Program-made: the position numbers and the translations under genes
In this document: positions 55,522-64,000 of the stretch, piece by piece
Position numbering within the stretch: position 1 is the first letter of the stretch
How the letters are laid out: every line of letters starts with the position of its first letter
Notes under the pieces: model-generated
What the model was told of the DNA's origin: nothing
Seen by the model: only the letters and a program-made list of their open reading frames with translations
The model's database searches: none
DNA from: Methyloprofundus sedimenti
GTDB taxonomy: Bacteria; Pseudomonadota; Gammaproteobacteria; Methylococcales; Methylomonadaceae
NCBI RefSeq assembly: GCF_002072955.1
Contig: NZ_LPUF01000003.1
Location: 248,001 to 312,000 of the forward strand
Reading direction: 5' to 3'
Length of the DNA stretch: 64,000 bases

Positions 55522-57237
55522 ATGACCGAAGAATTTAATACAGCAAAAACACAGCTAGATATATTGGCCCCCACGTCATTATCGGGCAATGCCATACTGG
55601 AAAATCCATTACTAAATAAAGGCACCGCATTTAGTGAAGAAGAACGCATTGAATTGGGCTTGCTCGGCTTATTACCCCCACATATTGAGAGTCTCGATGA
55701 TCAGGCTCTACGCGCCTACGAAGCATTTTCCATGTTTGAAACTGAACTGGAAAAACATATTTATTTGCGTGCTCTTCAGGATAATAATGAAATACTTTTT
55801 TACCGCATGGTGCATGACCACCTGACAGAAATGATGCCCATTATCTATACACCTGTAGTCGGTGAAGCCTGTCAAAAATTTAGTGAAATCTACCGGCGTT
55901 CCAGAGGGCTTTTTATCAGTTATCCCGAACGTCAATATATTGAGACTATTTTAGACAATGCTATCGGCAAAAATATTCGCGTCATTGTAGTAACTGATGG
56001 TGAGCGCATTCTCGGCTTAGGCGATCAGGGAGCGGGTGGAATGGGAATTCCAATTGGCAAACTTTCTCTTTATAGCGTATGCGGAGGCATAGATCCGGCA
56101 ACGACTCTACCTATTACCCTGGATGTGGGCACCAATAATGAAGAACGCATCAAAGACCCCTTATACATAGGCTGGCGTCATTCGCGCATAAATGGTGAAC
56201 AATATTACGAATTTCTGGATTTATTTGTACAGGCCGTAATACGCAAATGGCCGCAAGTGGTATTACAATTTGAGGATTTTGCTCTGATCCATGCAACACC
56301 TTTACTGGAGAAATATCGCGATCAACTATGTACCTTCAATGATGATATACAAGGCACGGCAGCAGTGACGGTTGGCACCTTACTAGCAGCGGTTAAAGCT
56401 GCCAATGTCAGTCTATGTGAGCAAAATGTTGTTTTTCTCGGAGCAGGTTCTGCAGGTTGCGGCATAGCCGAACAAATTATTGCTGCTATGGTGATGCTAG
56501 GGCTAACAGAAGCAGATGCGCGCCGGCATATATTCATGGTTGACCGTCACGGCCTGGTGCATGATGGCATGGAAGCAAAATTCCCGTTTCAACAGCGCCT
56601 GGCACAATCTTATACCCGGGTAGCAAACTGGTCAGCAGACAGCTCTCAAAGCATCAGTTTGTTAGAGGTGATAAAACAGGCACGCCCAGCTATTTTGATT
56701 GGCGTCTCAGGACAACCAGGGCTTTTTACAGAAGAAATTATCCGTGAAATGACTCGCGGTACTGCAACACCGATCATTTTTCCTTTATCTAATCCTACTG
56801 CACGTATCGAAGCAGAACCTGCTGATGTGATAAAATGGTCCGACGGCAAGGCATTGATAGCTACCGGAAGTCCATTCTCACCGGTCAATTATAAGGGGCA
56901 AAATTACCCCATAGCTCAATGCAATAACAGTTATATCTTTCCTGGGATAGGCCTGGGTATACTTGCTTCCGAAGCCAGCCGAGTAACTGATGGCATGTTA
57001 ATGGCTGCCGCCATTGCGCTTAGTGAAAGTGCGGAAAACGATACCGGCTCTTCCGAATCCGGTTTGCTTCCTCCTCTAGAGGATATCCGTAAGGTGAGCA
57101 AGAATATTGCACTTGCAGTCGGTTTGCAAGCTCAGAGCGACGGTGTTGCGTCTAAGACATCCATTGAAATATTACAGGATAAAATTAATGAGACTTTCTG
57201 GGAACCTAATTATCATCCCATTAAGCATCAATTATAA
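55522..57237 (+). CDS. maeA: NAD-dependent malic enzyme
   Basis: The enzyme oxidatively decarboxylates malate to pyruvate. The 571-residue length fits the large MaeA type. Visible are [22 protein letters not shown], the catalytic-site [30 protein letters not shown] with the metal-binding Asp, the dinucleotide loop [14 protein letters not shown] and the [13 protein letters not shown] tail. It has its own ribosome site (GGAGAGC) and no close partners. Confidence 0.95.
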   Translation: MTEEFNTAKTQLDILAPTSLSGNAILENPLLNKGTAFSEEERIELGLLGLLPPHIESLDDQALRAYEAFSMFETELEKHIYLRALQDNNEILFYRMVHDHLTEMMPIIYTPVVGEACQKFSEIYRRSRGLFISYPERQYIETILDNAIGKNIRVIVVTDGERILGLGDQGAGGMGIPIGKLSLYSVCGGIDPATTLPITLDVGTNNEERIKDPLYIGWRHSRINGEQYYEFLDLFVQAVIRKWPQVVLQFEDFALIHATPLLEKYRDQLCTFNDDIQGTAAVTVGTLLAAVKAANVSLCEQNVVFLGAGSAGCGIAEQIIAAMVMLGLTEADARRHIFMVDRHGLVHDGMEAKFPFQQRLAQSYTRVANWSADSSQSISLLEVIKQARPAILIGVSGQPGLFTEEIIREMTRGTATPIIFPLSNPTARIEAEPADVIKWSDGKALIATGSPFSPVNYKGQNYPIAQCNNSYIFPGIGLGILASEASRVTDGMLMAAAIALSESAENDTGSSESGLLPPLEDIRKVSKNIALAVGLQAQSDGVASKTSIEILQDKINETFWEPNYHPIKHQL

Positions 57238-57347
57238 TTATCTGAACCTAGGCCATGAATGCCATTTCAGGACAAGATTAACATAAGGCTTGATACTCAA
57301 CGCCTGTTATTCCAGTCTGAATAACTATCACATATCAGGAGCTAAAA

Positions 57348-58595
57348 ATGAGTTTGTCCATCATGACTTACCAACCCGTAGGTGACAAAAAAAACTCGGA
57401 TTTTTTCAACGACTATCGTCTGAAAATATTTCAACGCCGAAAATCGAGTGGGATTGATGATTTACTGGAAAATATTTGCGCACTTGTCGTTCAGGTAGAA
57501 ACCGGAGACGCTCTGGCCTATATGGAAGAATTATACCTACTTACACCATTCCGCTTTCAGGATGCTTATCTTAATGAAACGCACAAGATCTATATTATGC
57601 AAGCCAGACCTGAATGGCCCCGCTACATCGTTCTGGAACCTCTGGATAAAACCTTCAGAGATGATTTAACACGTCTAAACCTGCTTTATCCACTGGCACG
57701 TAAAAAACCTAACGCGCGTTATGTGGGTGAAGTATTCAATACTCGTGACTTGGCAGAAACGCGAAATATTCTTGAATCGCATAATATTCGTTTTCATTAC
57801 CCCGATGAAACCGAAAACAAGTTCTTCTCCAACCGCCATTTCAACTTCACTCAGCCTTCTTCACTGACAGGCAATCGTGTAGGTTATATGCCTATAGAGG
57901 CATTTGAAATGGATAAAATTGAGTTGGGGCAACGTATTTTATTACGTAAAAATGAAATAGAAGCACTCGCACAAGCAGCAGACAGAGCCGCAGCAAAAGA
58001 GACAAATGAATTATTACTGGGTGTCGATCATATGGCGACGCGAATCTTGTCGGGTGAAAGAGAAGATGCTATTCTCGAGTTTCTCACCATGTCAAACTAT
58101 TACTTCTGGGGTGCCTATAATATTGCCGACCAAAATTCATCAACTAATGTCAATAGACATCCCGGTGTCGATGATGATAAATTTTCTCCAGCCAAGGTCT
58201 TTACCGCGAATAATATACCTTCATTTGTGAATTCATTCGAGAACTTACCCATGCCTACAGAAGATTTTGTCAGAAATTATGGCAGACGTATGCATCATAT
58301 CGCCTATGAAGTAAAAGACGGAGATCATATGGGCGGAGAAAAGAACATTGATTTTGTTGTGGATACCCTGAAAAGTTACGGCCTCCCTTTTCTTGCAAAT
58401 GTCGTTGGTGAATGTACAGATAAGCCTAATCTCAAGCAGATTTTTTCTAAACATTCTGAATACTCACTTTTGATCACTGAATATGTTGAACGCTGCCATG
58501 GCTTTGATGGTTTTTTCACCAAAGACAATGTAGCCGCTCTAACCCAGGCTGCAGGCGCTGACGAACGCTACCATCACGGTAATATATTTGATTAA
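57348..58595 (+). CDS. HPPD-like vicinal-oxygen-chelate protein
   Basis: This 415-residue protein is not a close match to a named enzyme. It has the metal-ligand pattern of 4-hydroxyphenylpyruvate dioxygenase: His228 in GVDHMATRIL, His about 316 in RMHHIAYEVKDG and Glu about 378 in LLITEYVERCHGFDGFF. The N-terminal ~220 residues are longer than and unlike HPPD. It is preceded by AGGAG and lies alone between malic enzyme and the convergent peroxidase gene. A non-haem iron dioxygenase is plausible; the substrate is unknown. Confidence 0.65.
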   Translation: MSLSIMTYQPVGDKKNSDFFNDYRLKIFQRRKSSGIDDLLENICALVVQVETGDALAYMEELYLLTPFRFQDAYLNETHKIYIMQARPEWPRYIVLEPLDKTFRDDLTRLNLLYPLARKKPNARYVGEVFNTRDLAETRNILESHNIRFHYPDETENKFFSNRHFNFTQPSSLTGNRVGYMPIEAFEMDKIELGQRILLRKNEIEALAQAADRAAAKETNELLLGVDHMATRILSGEREDAILEFLTMSNYYFWGAYNIADQNSSTNVNRHPGVDDDKFSPAKVFTANNIPSFVNSFENLPMPTEDFVRNYGRRMHHIAYEVKDGDHMGGEKNIDFVVDTLKSYGLPFLANVVGECTDKPNLKQIFSKHSEYSLLITEYVERCHGFDGFFTKDNVAALTQAAGADERYHHGNIFD

Positions 58596-58847
58596 TTTTT
58601 TGCTGCGAGATATAAAATCAAAATTCACACATAATTAACATCTGAATTCAGAACACACAATTGTTAATGAAACTGGTGTTACACGCGAAAGCATTAATAA
58701 GCGGTTAAATAATTAAAAAAATACTGGCTCTCTAGATGGTCAATGTACCTGCATAGACTCATTATGAAGCCTTGAAAGATACTCTACCAAGGTTGCTAGA
58801 ATGGCCAGTATCCCATTTTCCTACAGGTCCTCTAAGCCTTTTACACT

Positions 58848-59909
58848 TCATTTAGACAAATACTGCTCACTGGTCAAAGCGTTAAGAAAAGCCACTAAAT
58901 CTTTTTTTTCCTGATTTGTTAAATGCAAAGGGAAAATAGCGGGATCCTGAAATGCATTTTTATCGCCGCCTTTATCATAGTATTCAACAACCTCTGCTAA
59001 GGTATGAATACTGCCATCATGCATATAGGGTGCCGTTAAGGCGACATTTCGCAGCGTAGGGGTTTTAAATTTACCTAAATCGGCAATGGCATGAGTTACG
59101 TTAAATCGACCTAATTCTGCCCTCTGTGCCTCGGTAAAAGAAAATTCATCTGCATTCTCCCCTGTTCTTATAGCTTGAACAAACACATCTATTTGTGGAT
59201 TCACTTTATCAAAACCTACACCTAGATTATAAAATCGATTATCCATAAACAAGGCATCTTTGCCGCTTATCTCGTGGCAGTTGGCACAGTTGCCTTTGCG
59301 TCTAAAAAGGCGCATTCCACGCGCTTCGCTTGGAGTTAACGCCAGCCTATCACGACCGAATAAATAGCGATCGAAAGCTGAGTTGCCTGCAATCAATGTA
59401 CGCTCAAAACTCGCTATAGCTTGAGCTATCTGCTGTACCGTTATTTCTGCCGAATTAAATACTACTGTAAACTGTTGCTGATAATAAGGGTCTTGAGCAA
59501 CTACCTCAACGATTTGCCGATGACTTTTTAAGCCATGCTCGATAGGATTCAAAAAAGGACCAAGTGCCTGCTCTTCTAGACTGGCTGCTCTGCCATCTAA
59601 AAATAAAGTCTGGTAATAAGCTGCATTGATAACTGTTGGTGCATTTCTAAAACCGACTTGTTGTCTAATACCAACAGCAACTTTTTGTCCGTCAGTAAAG
59701 GCCCTGTTTTTATCATGACAACTAGCACAGCTAATTGTTTCATCCTGGCTTAGACGTTTATCATTAAAAAGCTTTTTACCCAAGGCGATTTTTTTAAGTG
59801 TTTGCTGGTTATTTACTGGTATAGAAAGCCCTGGCAGGCCAAGTAAGTTATCTGCTAAAACCAATGAAACCTGTAAACACAGTAAGAAACCCATGCTAAC
59901 TTTTTGCAT
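58848..59909 (-). CDS. diheme cytochrome c peroxidase
   Basis: The 353-residue periplasmic protein of the CcpA/MauG family has a signal segment (MGFLLCLQVSLVLA), CASCHDKNRAF and CANCHEISG haem sites, and the family motif FKTPTLRNVALTAPYMHDGS. It would reduce hydrogen peroxide with electrons from a c-type cytochrome or oxidise a protein substrate. ATG 59909 has GGAG six bases upstream; the frame is open to 59945. Unlike the broken relative at 18443, it is intact. Confidence 0.9.
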   Translation of the reverse strand: MQKVSMGFLLCLQVSLVLADNLLGLPGLSIPVNNQQTLKKIALGKKLFNDKRLSQDETISCASCHDKNRAFTDGQKVAVGIRQQVGFRNAPTVINAAYYQTLFLDGRAASLEEQALGPFLNPIEHGLKSHRQIVEVVAQDPYYQQQFTVVFNSAEITVQQIAQAIASFERTLIAGNSAFDRYLFGRDRLALTPSEARGMRLFRRKGNCANCHEISGKDALFMDNRFYNLGVGFDKVNPQIDVFVQAIRTGENADEFSFTEAQRAELGRFNVTHAIADLGKFKTPTLRNVALTAPYMHDGSIHTLAEVVEYYDKGGDKNAFQDPAIFPLHLTNQEKKDLVAFLNALTSEQYLSK

Positions 59910-59993
59910 ATCTTGCTCCAAAACACGAACATTCAGAGTCTGCATTACATATCTTTATGTTGCATCGAATGCTTTATAGATTTTCGAAAAAAA

Positions 59994-60013
59994 AGCCCTT
60001 TAATGAAAGGGCT
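59994..60013 (-). terminator. Rho-independent terminator for the DUF1264 gene
   Basis: On the minus strand AGCCCTTT pairs perfectly with AAAGGGCT across CATT, followed by a run of T. It lies ~100 bases after the DUF1264 stop and before the peroxidase gene, so the two are separate units. Confidence 0.88.
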
Positions 60014-60112
60014 CAGAAAAAAGGGTTAAAGCTACTTTAACCAATAATCTCCAGTATTAGCAAAGCAGCCTTTAGCCCTCAACAATTTATCATGGAAAAT
60101 TTAAATAGATAT

Positions 60113-60688
60113 TTAGTCTTGCTCAGGCATATCCTGAACAATCAGGACGTAAGGTTCACCCAACGGAAATTCATCATCCATATTTTTAAAATAAATAACT
60201 TTACCGTAGGTCTCGTTAACTGCAGGTAATATTTTTGCAGCTTCTTCAGCTGTTAAATCCGGAAATGTTGCATGAGCTCTTGGCACTTCTACCAGATGAT
60301 AATGCCAGTAATGTTTTTCTTCTTCTGGCAATGAATTATATTGCGCTGTAGTAATAATGTACTCAAAACCAATTGGCTTATCCTGATCTTTCATACCTGA
60401 GTGGAACATTAAGCAAATAAAAGTACCGTCGTCATAGGCTTTACAATGATGATGCACTATTGTTTGTAATTTGGGATCGTTGACATCATGGGTATCAGGT
60501 TTTATATGTCGGATCGCTTGAATATGTAAATCGTTAAAGCCCAAATGATTTGGATATTCTTTTTGGCGAGGATTCAAGGTTTCGTTGTATACCGCTGCTT
60601 TTTCTACGACAACAGGTGCTTGTTCAGATTTTGAACAGCCACTTACCAGAACGATTAACGCGCTAGACATAAGTAATTTTAGTTTCAT
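60113..60688 (-). CDS. DUF1264 (OBAP-like) lipoprotein
   Basis: The 191-residue protein has a lipoprotein signal ending LVSGCSKSE. The mature part resembles DUF1264: VHHHCKAYDDGTFICLMF, IGFEYIITTAQYNSLPEEEK and YWHYHLVEVPRAHATFPDL. The family is related to plant oil-body-associated proteins and its role in bacteria is unknown. Many His residues cluster in conserved positions (HHHC, HYWHYH). A strong terminator follows. Confidence 0.75.
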   Translation of the reverse strand: MKLKLLMSSALIVLVSGCSKSEQAPVVVEKAAVYNETLNPRQKEYPNHLGFNDLHIQAIRHIKPDTHDVNDPKLQTIVHHHCKAYDDGTFICLMFHSGMKDQDKPIGFEYIITTAQYNSLPEEEKHYWHYHLVEVPRAHATFPDLTAEEAAKILPAVNETYGKVIYFKNMDDEFPLGEPYVLIVQDMPEQD

Positions 60689-61057
60689 TTTATTCTTCCC
60701 CGGTTTATAAAAAGCCCATTAAACAGCTTTCAAAAATTATTATTATTAAATAGTTTCGAGTAAATATATATTAGTAATTTATTATATTGTAACAGGAAAA
60801 CATGTCAAATATTTCCCGACTAATTTACTATATTTTTCCCGTAAAATAAATATATACTTATATTTCAATGATTTATAAAATTTAATACAAATTAACGGGT
60901 CGTTCATCCTACCCTTGTATTTTATTATTTTGCCTATAAGATAGATCTGAGAGTCATACTACATATTGAAATAAACATTATTGACTTTGTTTTCAGGCTC
61001 AAGATTCATACCCTGGCATTTGATAATCTAACGCTTTTTAGCCATTACGTATTTATT
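60689..61057. other. AT-rich divergent promoter region
   Basis: About 370 bases lie between the divergent DUF1264 and DegP/DegQ genes. No frame, repeat or tRNA was recognised. Both genes must take their promoters from here. No clear sigma-E consensus for the protease could be called by eye. Confidence 0.5.
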
Positions 61058-62443
61058 ATGAACATAAAAAAACACCTATTATTTAGTTTAACTTTAAGCA
61101 TAACCATGGCGGCTAGCCAAGTCTCGGCCTTTAGTGATTCACCTGATAGTAGCTACCCATTATCGCCTCAGCAAACTATTCCTACGCTGGCTCCTATGCT
61201 AAAAAATGTATTACCCAGTGTTGTTAACATTTCTACGCAAGGTACTGTTGCTGTCCAACAGCACCCGATGATGAATGATCCCTATTTTCGTCGTTTTGTG
61301 CCGCAAATGCCTACACAAAGGCAAACTCAGGGCATAGGCTCAGGCGTCATTGTCGATGCAAATAAGGGTTATATCATTACTAATAACCACGTAATCGCTA
61401 ACGCTGACACTATCTTTGTTACTTTACATAACAAGCAAAAATTAAAAGCCAAATTAATTGGCACAGACGCAGAAACAGATATTGCTGTTTTACAAGTAGA
61501 GGCCAAGGACTTGACCAGTATTCCTCTGGGTGATTCTGATGAATTACAGGTCGGGGATTTTGCTGTGGCAATTGGTAATCCATTTGGCCTTAGCCATACC
61601 GTAACTTCAGGCATGATTAGTGCGTTGGGACGAACCAATCTAGGTATTGAAGGCTATGAGAACTTTATCCAGACAGATGCCTCTATCAATCCGGGTAATT
61701 CAGGTGGTGCATTAATTGATTTACGTGGACGCTTGATCGGTATCAATTCTGCGATACTCGCTCCCTCAGGTGGTAATGTAGGTATTGGTTTTTCGATTCC
61801 TATTAACATGACAAAAAAAGTCATGAATCAGTTACTGGAACATGGGGAGATTAAACGTGGCTTGTTAGGTGTACAAATTCAGGATTTAAACTCTGACCTT
61901 GCTGATGCCATGGATTTAAAAGGCAAACGTGGCGCATTGGTATCAAAAGTATCGCCTAATAGTGCCGCTGAAAAAGCAGGTATTAAGGCAGGCGATGTGA
62001 TTGTTGCTATCAATGGAAAAAAAATAACCGGCGCTAGTTCATTACGCACTAATATCGGCATGAAACGTGTCGATGAAGAAGTAAGTGTTGATTTATACCG
62101 CGACAAGCAACTTATGACAGTAACAGCGAAAATAGGTGGCGCTTCTCCAGGGCGACTAACTGCCTCGTCTACTGAATTGCCTTTATTAAAAGGCGCAACT
62201 TTAAAAGAACTGAGCACGAAGCAACCCTATCAAGGTGTTAGCAAAGGCTTATTGATTACGGGTGTACAAGCAAATAGTCCTGCTGCCCAAGTGGGTTTGA
62301 TGGACGGCGATATTATTTTGGCAGTCAATAAAAAAGAGGTCGCGACACTCGCAGATTTAAAGCAAGCAGCAAGCTTATCACATGATCAACTCCTTCTGCA
62401 TTTGCAACGCGGACAAAGTTTTCTATATTTTGTGATTAAATAG
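61058..62443 (+). CDS. degQ: Do-family periplasmic serine protease (DegP/DegQ)
   Basis: This enzyme degrades or refolds misfolded envelope proteins. The 461-residue protein has a signal peptide (ending VSAFS), a trypsin-like domain with His111 (ITNNHVIANAD), Asp141 (DAETDIAVLQV) and Ser215 (NPGNSGGALID), and two PDZ domains (LLGVQIQDLNSDLADAM and GLLITGVQANSPAAQVGL). The short LA loop (about residues 64-88) favours DegQ over DegP. A hairpin separates it from gloB. Confidence 0.93.
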   Translation: MNIKKHLLFSLTLSITMAASQVSAFSDSPDSSYPLSPQQTIPTLAPMLKNVLPSVVNISTQGTVAVQQHPMMNDPYFRRFVPQMPTQRQTQGIGSGVIVDANKGYIITNNHVIANADTIFVTLHNKQKLKAKLIGTDAETDIAVLQVEAKDLTSIPLGDSDELQVGDFAVAIGNPFGLSHTVTSGMISALGRTNLGIEGYENFIQTDASINPGNSGGALIDLRGRLIGINSAILAPSGGNVGIGFSIPINMTKKVMNQLLEHGEIKRGLLGVQIQDLNSDLADAMDLKGKRGALVSKVSPNSAAEKAGIKAGDVIVAINGKKITGASSLRTNIGMKRVDEEVSVDLYRDKQLMTVTAKIGGASPGRLTASSTELPLLKGATLKELSTKQPYQGVSKGLLITGVQANSPAAQVGLMDGDIILAVNKKEVATLADLKQAASLSHDQLLLHLQRGQSFLYFVIK

Positions 62444-62461
62444 CAGGGACAAATTAATCAG

Positions 62462-62486
62462 GGGTGGACATTAGCGTTGTCCACCC
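62462..62486 (+). terminator. hairpin after the protease gene
   Basis: GGGTGGACA pairs perfectly with TGTCCACCC across a 7-base loop, 18 bases after the stop. Only a short pyrimidine run follows, so termination may be partial, letting some transcripts continue into gloB. Confidence 0.65.
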
Positions 62487-62508
62487 TTCACTACTAGATT
62501 GAGTAATT

Positions 62509-63276
62509 ATGATGTTAGATATACAACAAATTCCAGTTCTTAATGATAATTACATTTACCTTATTCATGACCCTGAATCGCAAGAAACAGCCGTCGTTGA
62601 TCCAGCGTTAGCAGAACCAGTATTAGATGTACTTAAACAAAAAAACTGGCAACTTAACTATATTCTTAACACCCATCATCATGGAGATCATATTGGTGGA
62701 AACCTGGCGTTAAAAAAGAAAACTCAGTGTAAAATTGTCGGATCTGCAACAGACCAGCAACGTATCCCTGGTATTGATATATCATTAAGTGAAGGTGACA
62801 TCTTTAAACTGGGCAACTACGAGTTTCAGGTAATTAGTTGTTCAGGACATACTATCGGCCATATCGCCTTTTATCAGCCTGAAGCTAAGGCACTTTTCTG
62901 TGGTGATACCTTATTTGCAATCGGTTGCGGTCGTTTATTTGAAGGTTCAGCCGAACAAATGCTGCAATCGTTAAAAAAATTTTCCAGCCTTCCTTTAGAT
63001 ACAAAAGTCTACTGCGCGCATGAATATACGGCTGCGAATGCACAATTTGCACTTTCAGTAGAACCTGAGAATACTAACTTACTTAAAGCAGTTGAGCGTA
63101 TTAAGCAACTCAGGGAAAATAACCTACCGACCGTTCCAACAACCCTGGAACAGGAACAGACCACTAACCCGTTTTTACGTACTGACAGTCCTGACATACA
63201 ACAAACACTGGCTATGCAAGGAGCTTCTGAACTAGCTGTATTTACTGAACTCCGGCTAAGAAAAAATCGTTTTTGA
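62509..63276 (+). CDS. gloB: hydroxyacylglutathione hydrolase (glyoxalase II)
   Basis: GloB hydrolyses S-lactoylglutathione to lactate in methylglyoxal detoxification. The 255-residue metallo-beta-lactamase-fold protein has the metal motif NTHHHGDHIGG, a His in SCSGHTIGHIAFY, an Asp in LFCGDTLFAIGCGRLFEG and a His in CAHEYTAAN. The C-terminal NPFLRTDSP is the glutathione-binding signature. Confidence 0.96.
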   Translation: MMLDIQQIPVLNDNYIYLIHDPESQETAVVDPALAEPVLDVLKQKNWQLNYILNTHHHGDHIGGNLALKKKTQCKIVGSATDQQRIPGIDISLSEGDIFKLGNYEFQVISCSGHTIGHIAFYQPEAKALFCGDTLFAIGCGRLFEGSAEQMLQSLKKFSSLPLDTKVYCAHEYTAANAQFALSVEPENTNLLKAVERIKQLRENNLPTVPTTLEQEQTTNPFLRTDSPDIQQTLAMQGASELAVFTELRLRKNRF

Positions 63277-63386
63277 AACCAGCAATAGTATGGTTTGTTT
63301 ACTGAACTTATTTGTTAACAAAAATTTACTAAAAAAACGAAAAACATACTATGGGCAAAAACCTGGTTTATCCATTGCTACTCATC

Positions 63387-64000
63387 TTAGCGTTTTTTTC
63401 CTTGAATAATCGCTTCAGGGTGACGCTCTAAATAATCCGCTAATAAGCGTAAGGATTTTGCAGAACGGCTTAACTCTATTAAAGTGCTATTTAAATTGCG
63501 TTGTAACTGAGCATCTCCATTGAATACTTCACTTATATTGTCTGCACTCACTTTAAATTGATCAAGCGTTAAATTGGTATTTGCAATCGTTTGTTGAATA
63601 TCCGCCAATAAAGGCGCAGTTGCATTATCCAGTTTTTGCATAGTCGTACTGCTATGCTTCAAAGTTGTTTCAGCATTAACAGCAATCGCCACTGAATGCT
63701 TATTAAAAGTAGTTAGAATACCTTCTAATTCAGTTAAAGAAGCTGATAAAGCATGAATCGCCTGTTTGGTTTCATCAGAACCCGTAATTTGCTTAATATT
63801 TTTAACCGTTAACAACAACTCTGTAAACAACTCCTGAATATCAAGATTCTGAAACTCTCTAATTACATCAGTTATATTTTTTTGCACCTCCTGACTACTG
63901 GAGGTAATCGCAGGCAATTCTACAAAATCATGATTTAAACCGGTTAACTTAACTGGTAACTTGGGGTTTAATAAAGATTCTATATATAATTGCCCAGTGA
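63387..64000 (-). CDS. MCE-domain protein (PqiB/MlaD type), C-terminal part
   Basis: The frame runs in from beyond the window and ends at 63387. The visible start includes TGQLYIESLLNPKLPV, a segment typical between repeats of PqiB-type proteins, and the rest (about 190 residues) is a long coiled-coil-like helix region (NLTLDQFKVSADNISEV). It ends with LLADYLERHPEAIIQGKK, a hallmark of this family's C-terminus. These proteins form periplasmic lipid-transport tunnels. An internal TTG at 63917 is not a true start. Confidence 0.82.
   Translation of the reverse strand, partial: TGQLYIESLLNPKLPVKLTGLNHDFVELPAITSSSQEVQKNITDVIREFQNLDIQELFTELLLTVKNIKQITGSDETKQAIHALSASLTELEGILTTFNKHSVAIAVNAETTLKHSSTTMQKLDNATAPLLADIQQTIANTNLTLDQFKVSADNISEVFNGDAQLQRNLNSTLIELSRSAKSLRLLADYLERHPEAIIQGKKR

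Noticed and set aside
1-64000. CRISPR arrays, tRNA or rRNA genes
   Set aside because: No regularly spaced repeats and no cloverleaf or rRNA signatures were seen in the intergenic regions read by eye; a tRNA search program would be needed to exclude a divergent tRNA.

Overview
This window is most likely from a low-GC gammaproteobacterium. The left end carries the gammaproteobacterial order fabD-fabH-plsX-rpmF-yceD divergent from maf/yceF, followed by nlpD-rpoS. Respiratory nitrate and nitrite reduction genes, several c-type cytochromes and a MauG-type diheme protein behind a sigma-54 promoter would fit a methanotroph-like member of the Methylococcales. That placement is inference: no methane oxidation gene is present. 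GC content was judged by eye, not computed.

Layout. (1) 1-6136: fatty-acid and phospholipid initiation genes with ribosomal protein L32, Maf, RpoS, NlpD and a membrane DnaJ-domain protein. (2) 6719-17489: a denitrification block on the minus strand, narK-narGHJI-hemerythrin-nirK, ending in the remnant of a second narK. (3) 18246-21755: a sigma-54 promoter with heptamer boxes before a doubly broken MauG-like gene, an HPP-CBS membrane protein with an amber codon near its N-terminus, and small genes including a Bfd-like ferredoxin. (4) 21836-27619: an operon of TVP38 protein, flavoprotein oxidoreductase, ECF sigma and anti-sigma, divergent from arsR-arsI-arsC-acr3 with two matching ArsR boxes. 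(5) 27335-31335: a ~2 kb tandem duplication that copied the acr3 tail and a secreted protein gene. (6) 28554-37018: secreted proteins whose predicted mature N-terminus is histidine, a TlpA thioredoxin, a DUF4266 lipoprotein, an apparent double-barrel DUF3570 protein and ApbE, with two related MITE-like elements. (7) 37209-47645: a complete IS982-family element, then a defence island: type I restriction-modification with a Xre/RES toxin-antitoxin pair between hsdR and hsdM, a dCTP-deaminase-type protein and a YfbR-like nucleotidase. (8) 47708-48086: a transposase scrap and a decayed poxB-like gene. (9) 48468-58595: a tetraheme cytochrome c with caa3-type coxBAC, an FMN glutamate-synthase-like protein, malic enzyme and an HPPD-like VOC protein. 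(10) 58848-64000: cytochrome c peroxidase, a DUF1264 lipoprotein, a DegP/DegQ protease, glyoxalase II and a partial MCE (PqiB-like) protein.

How the parts fit. The Nar enzyme and copper NirK would reduce nitrate to nitric oxide, and the haem-copper oxidase serves oxygen respiration. The ars genes reduce and export arsenic and probably break organoarsenicals. The ApbE/DUF3570/TlpA cluster looks like an extracytoplasmic redox or metal system of unknown function and is the best candidate here for something undescribed. Several genes are damaged: four apparent one-base frameshifts all lie in homopolymer runs and there are in-frame ambers, so either the sequence has homopolymer errors or accessory genes are decaying.
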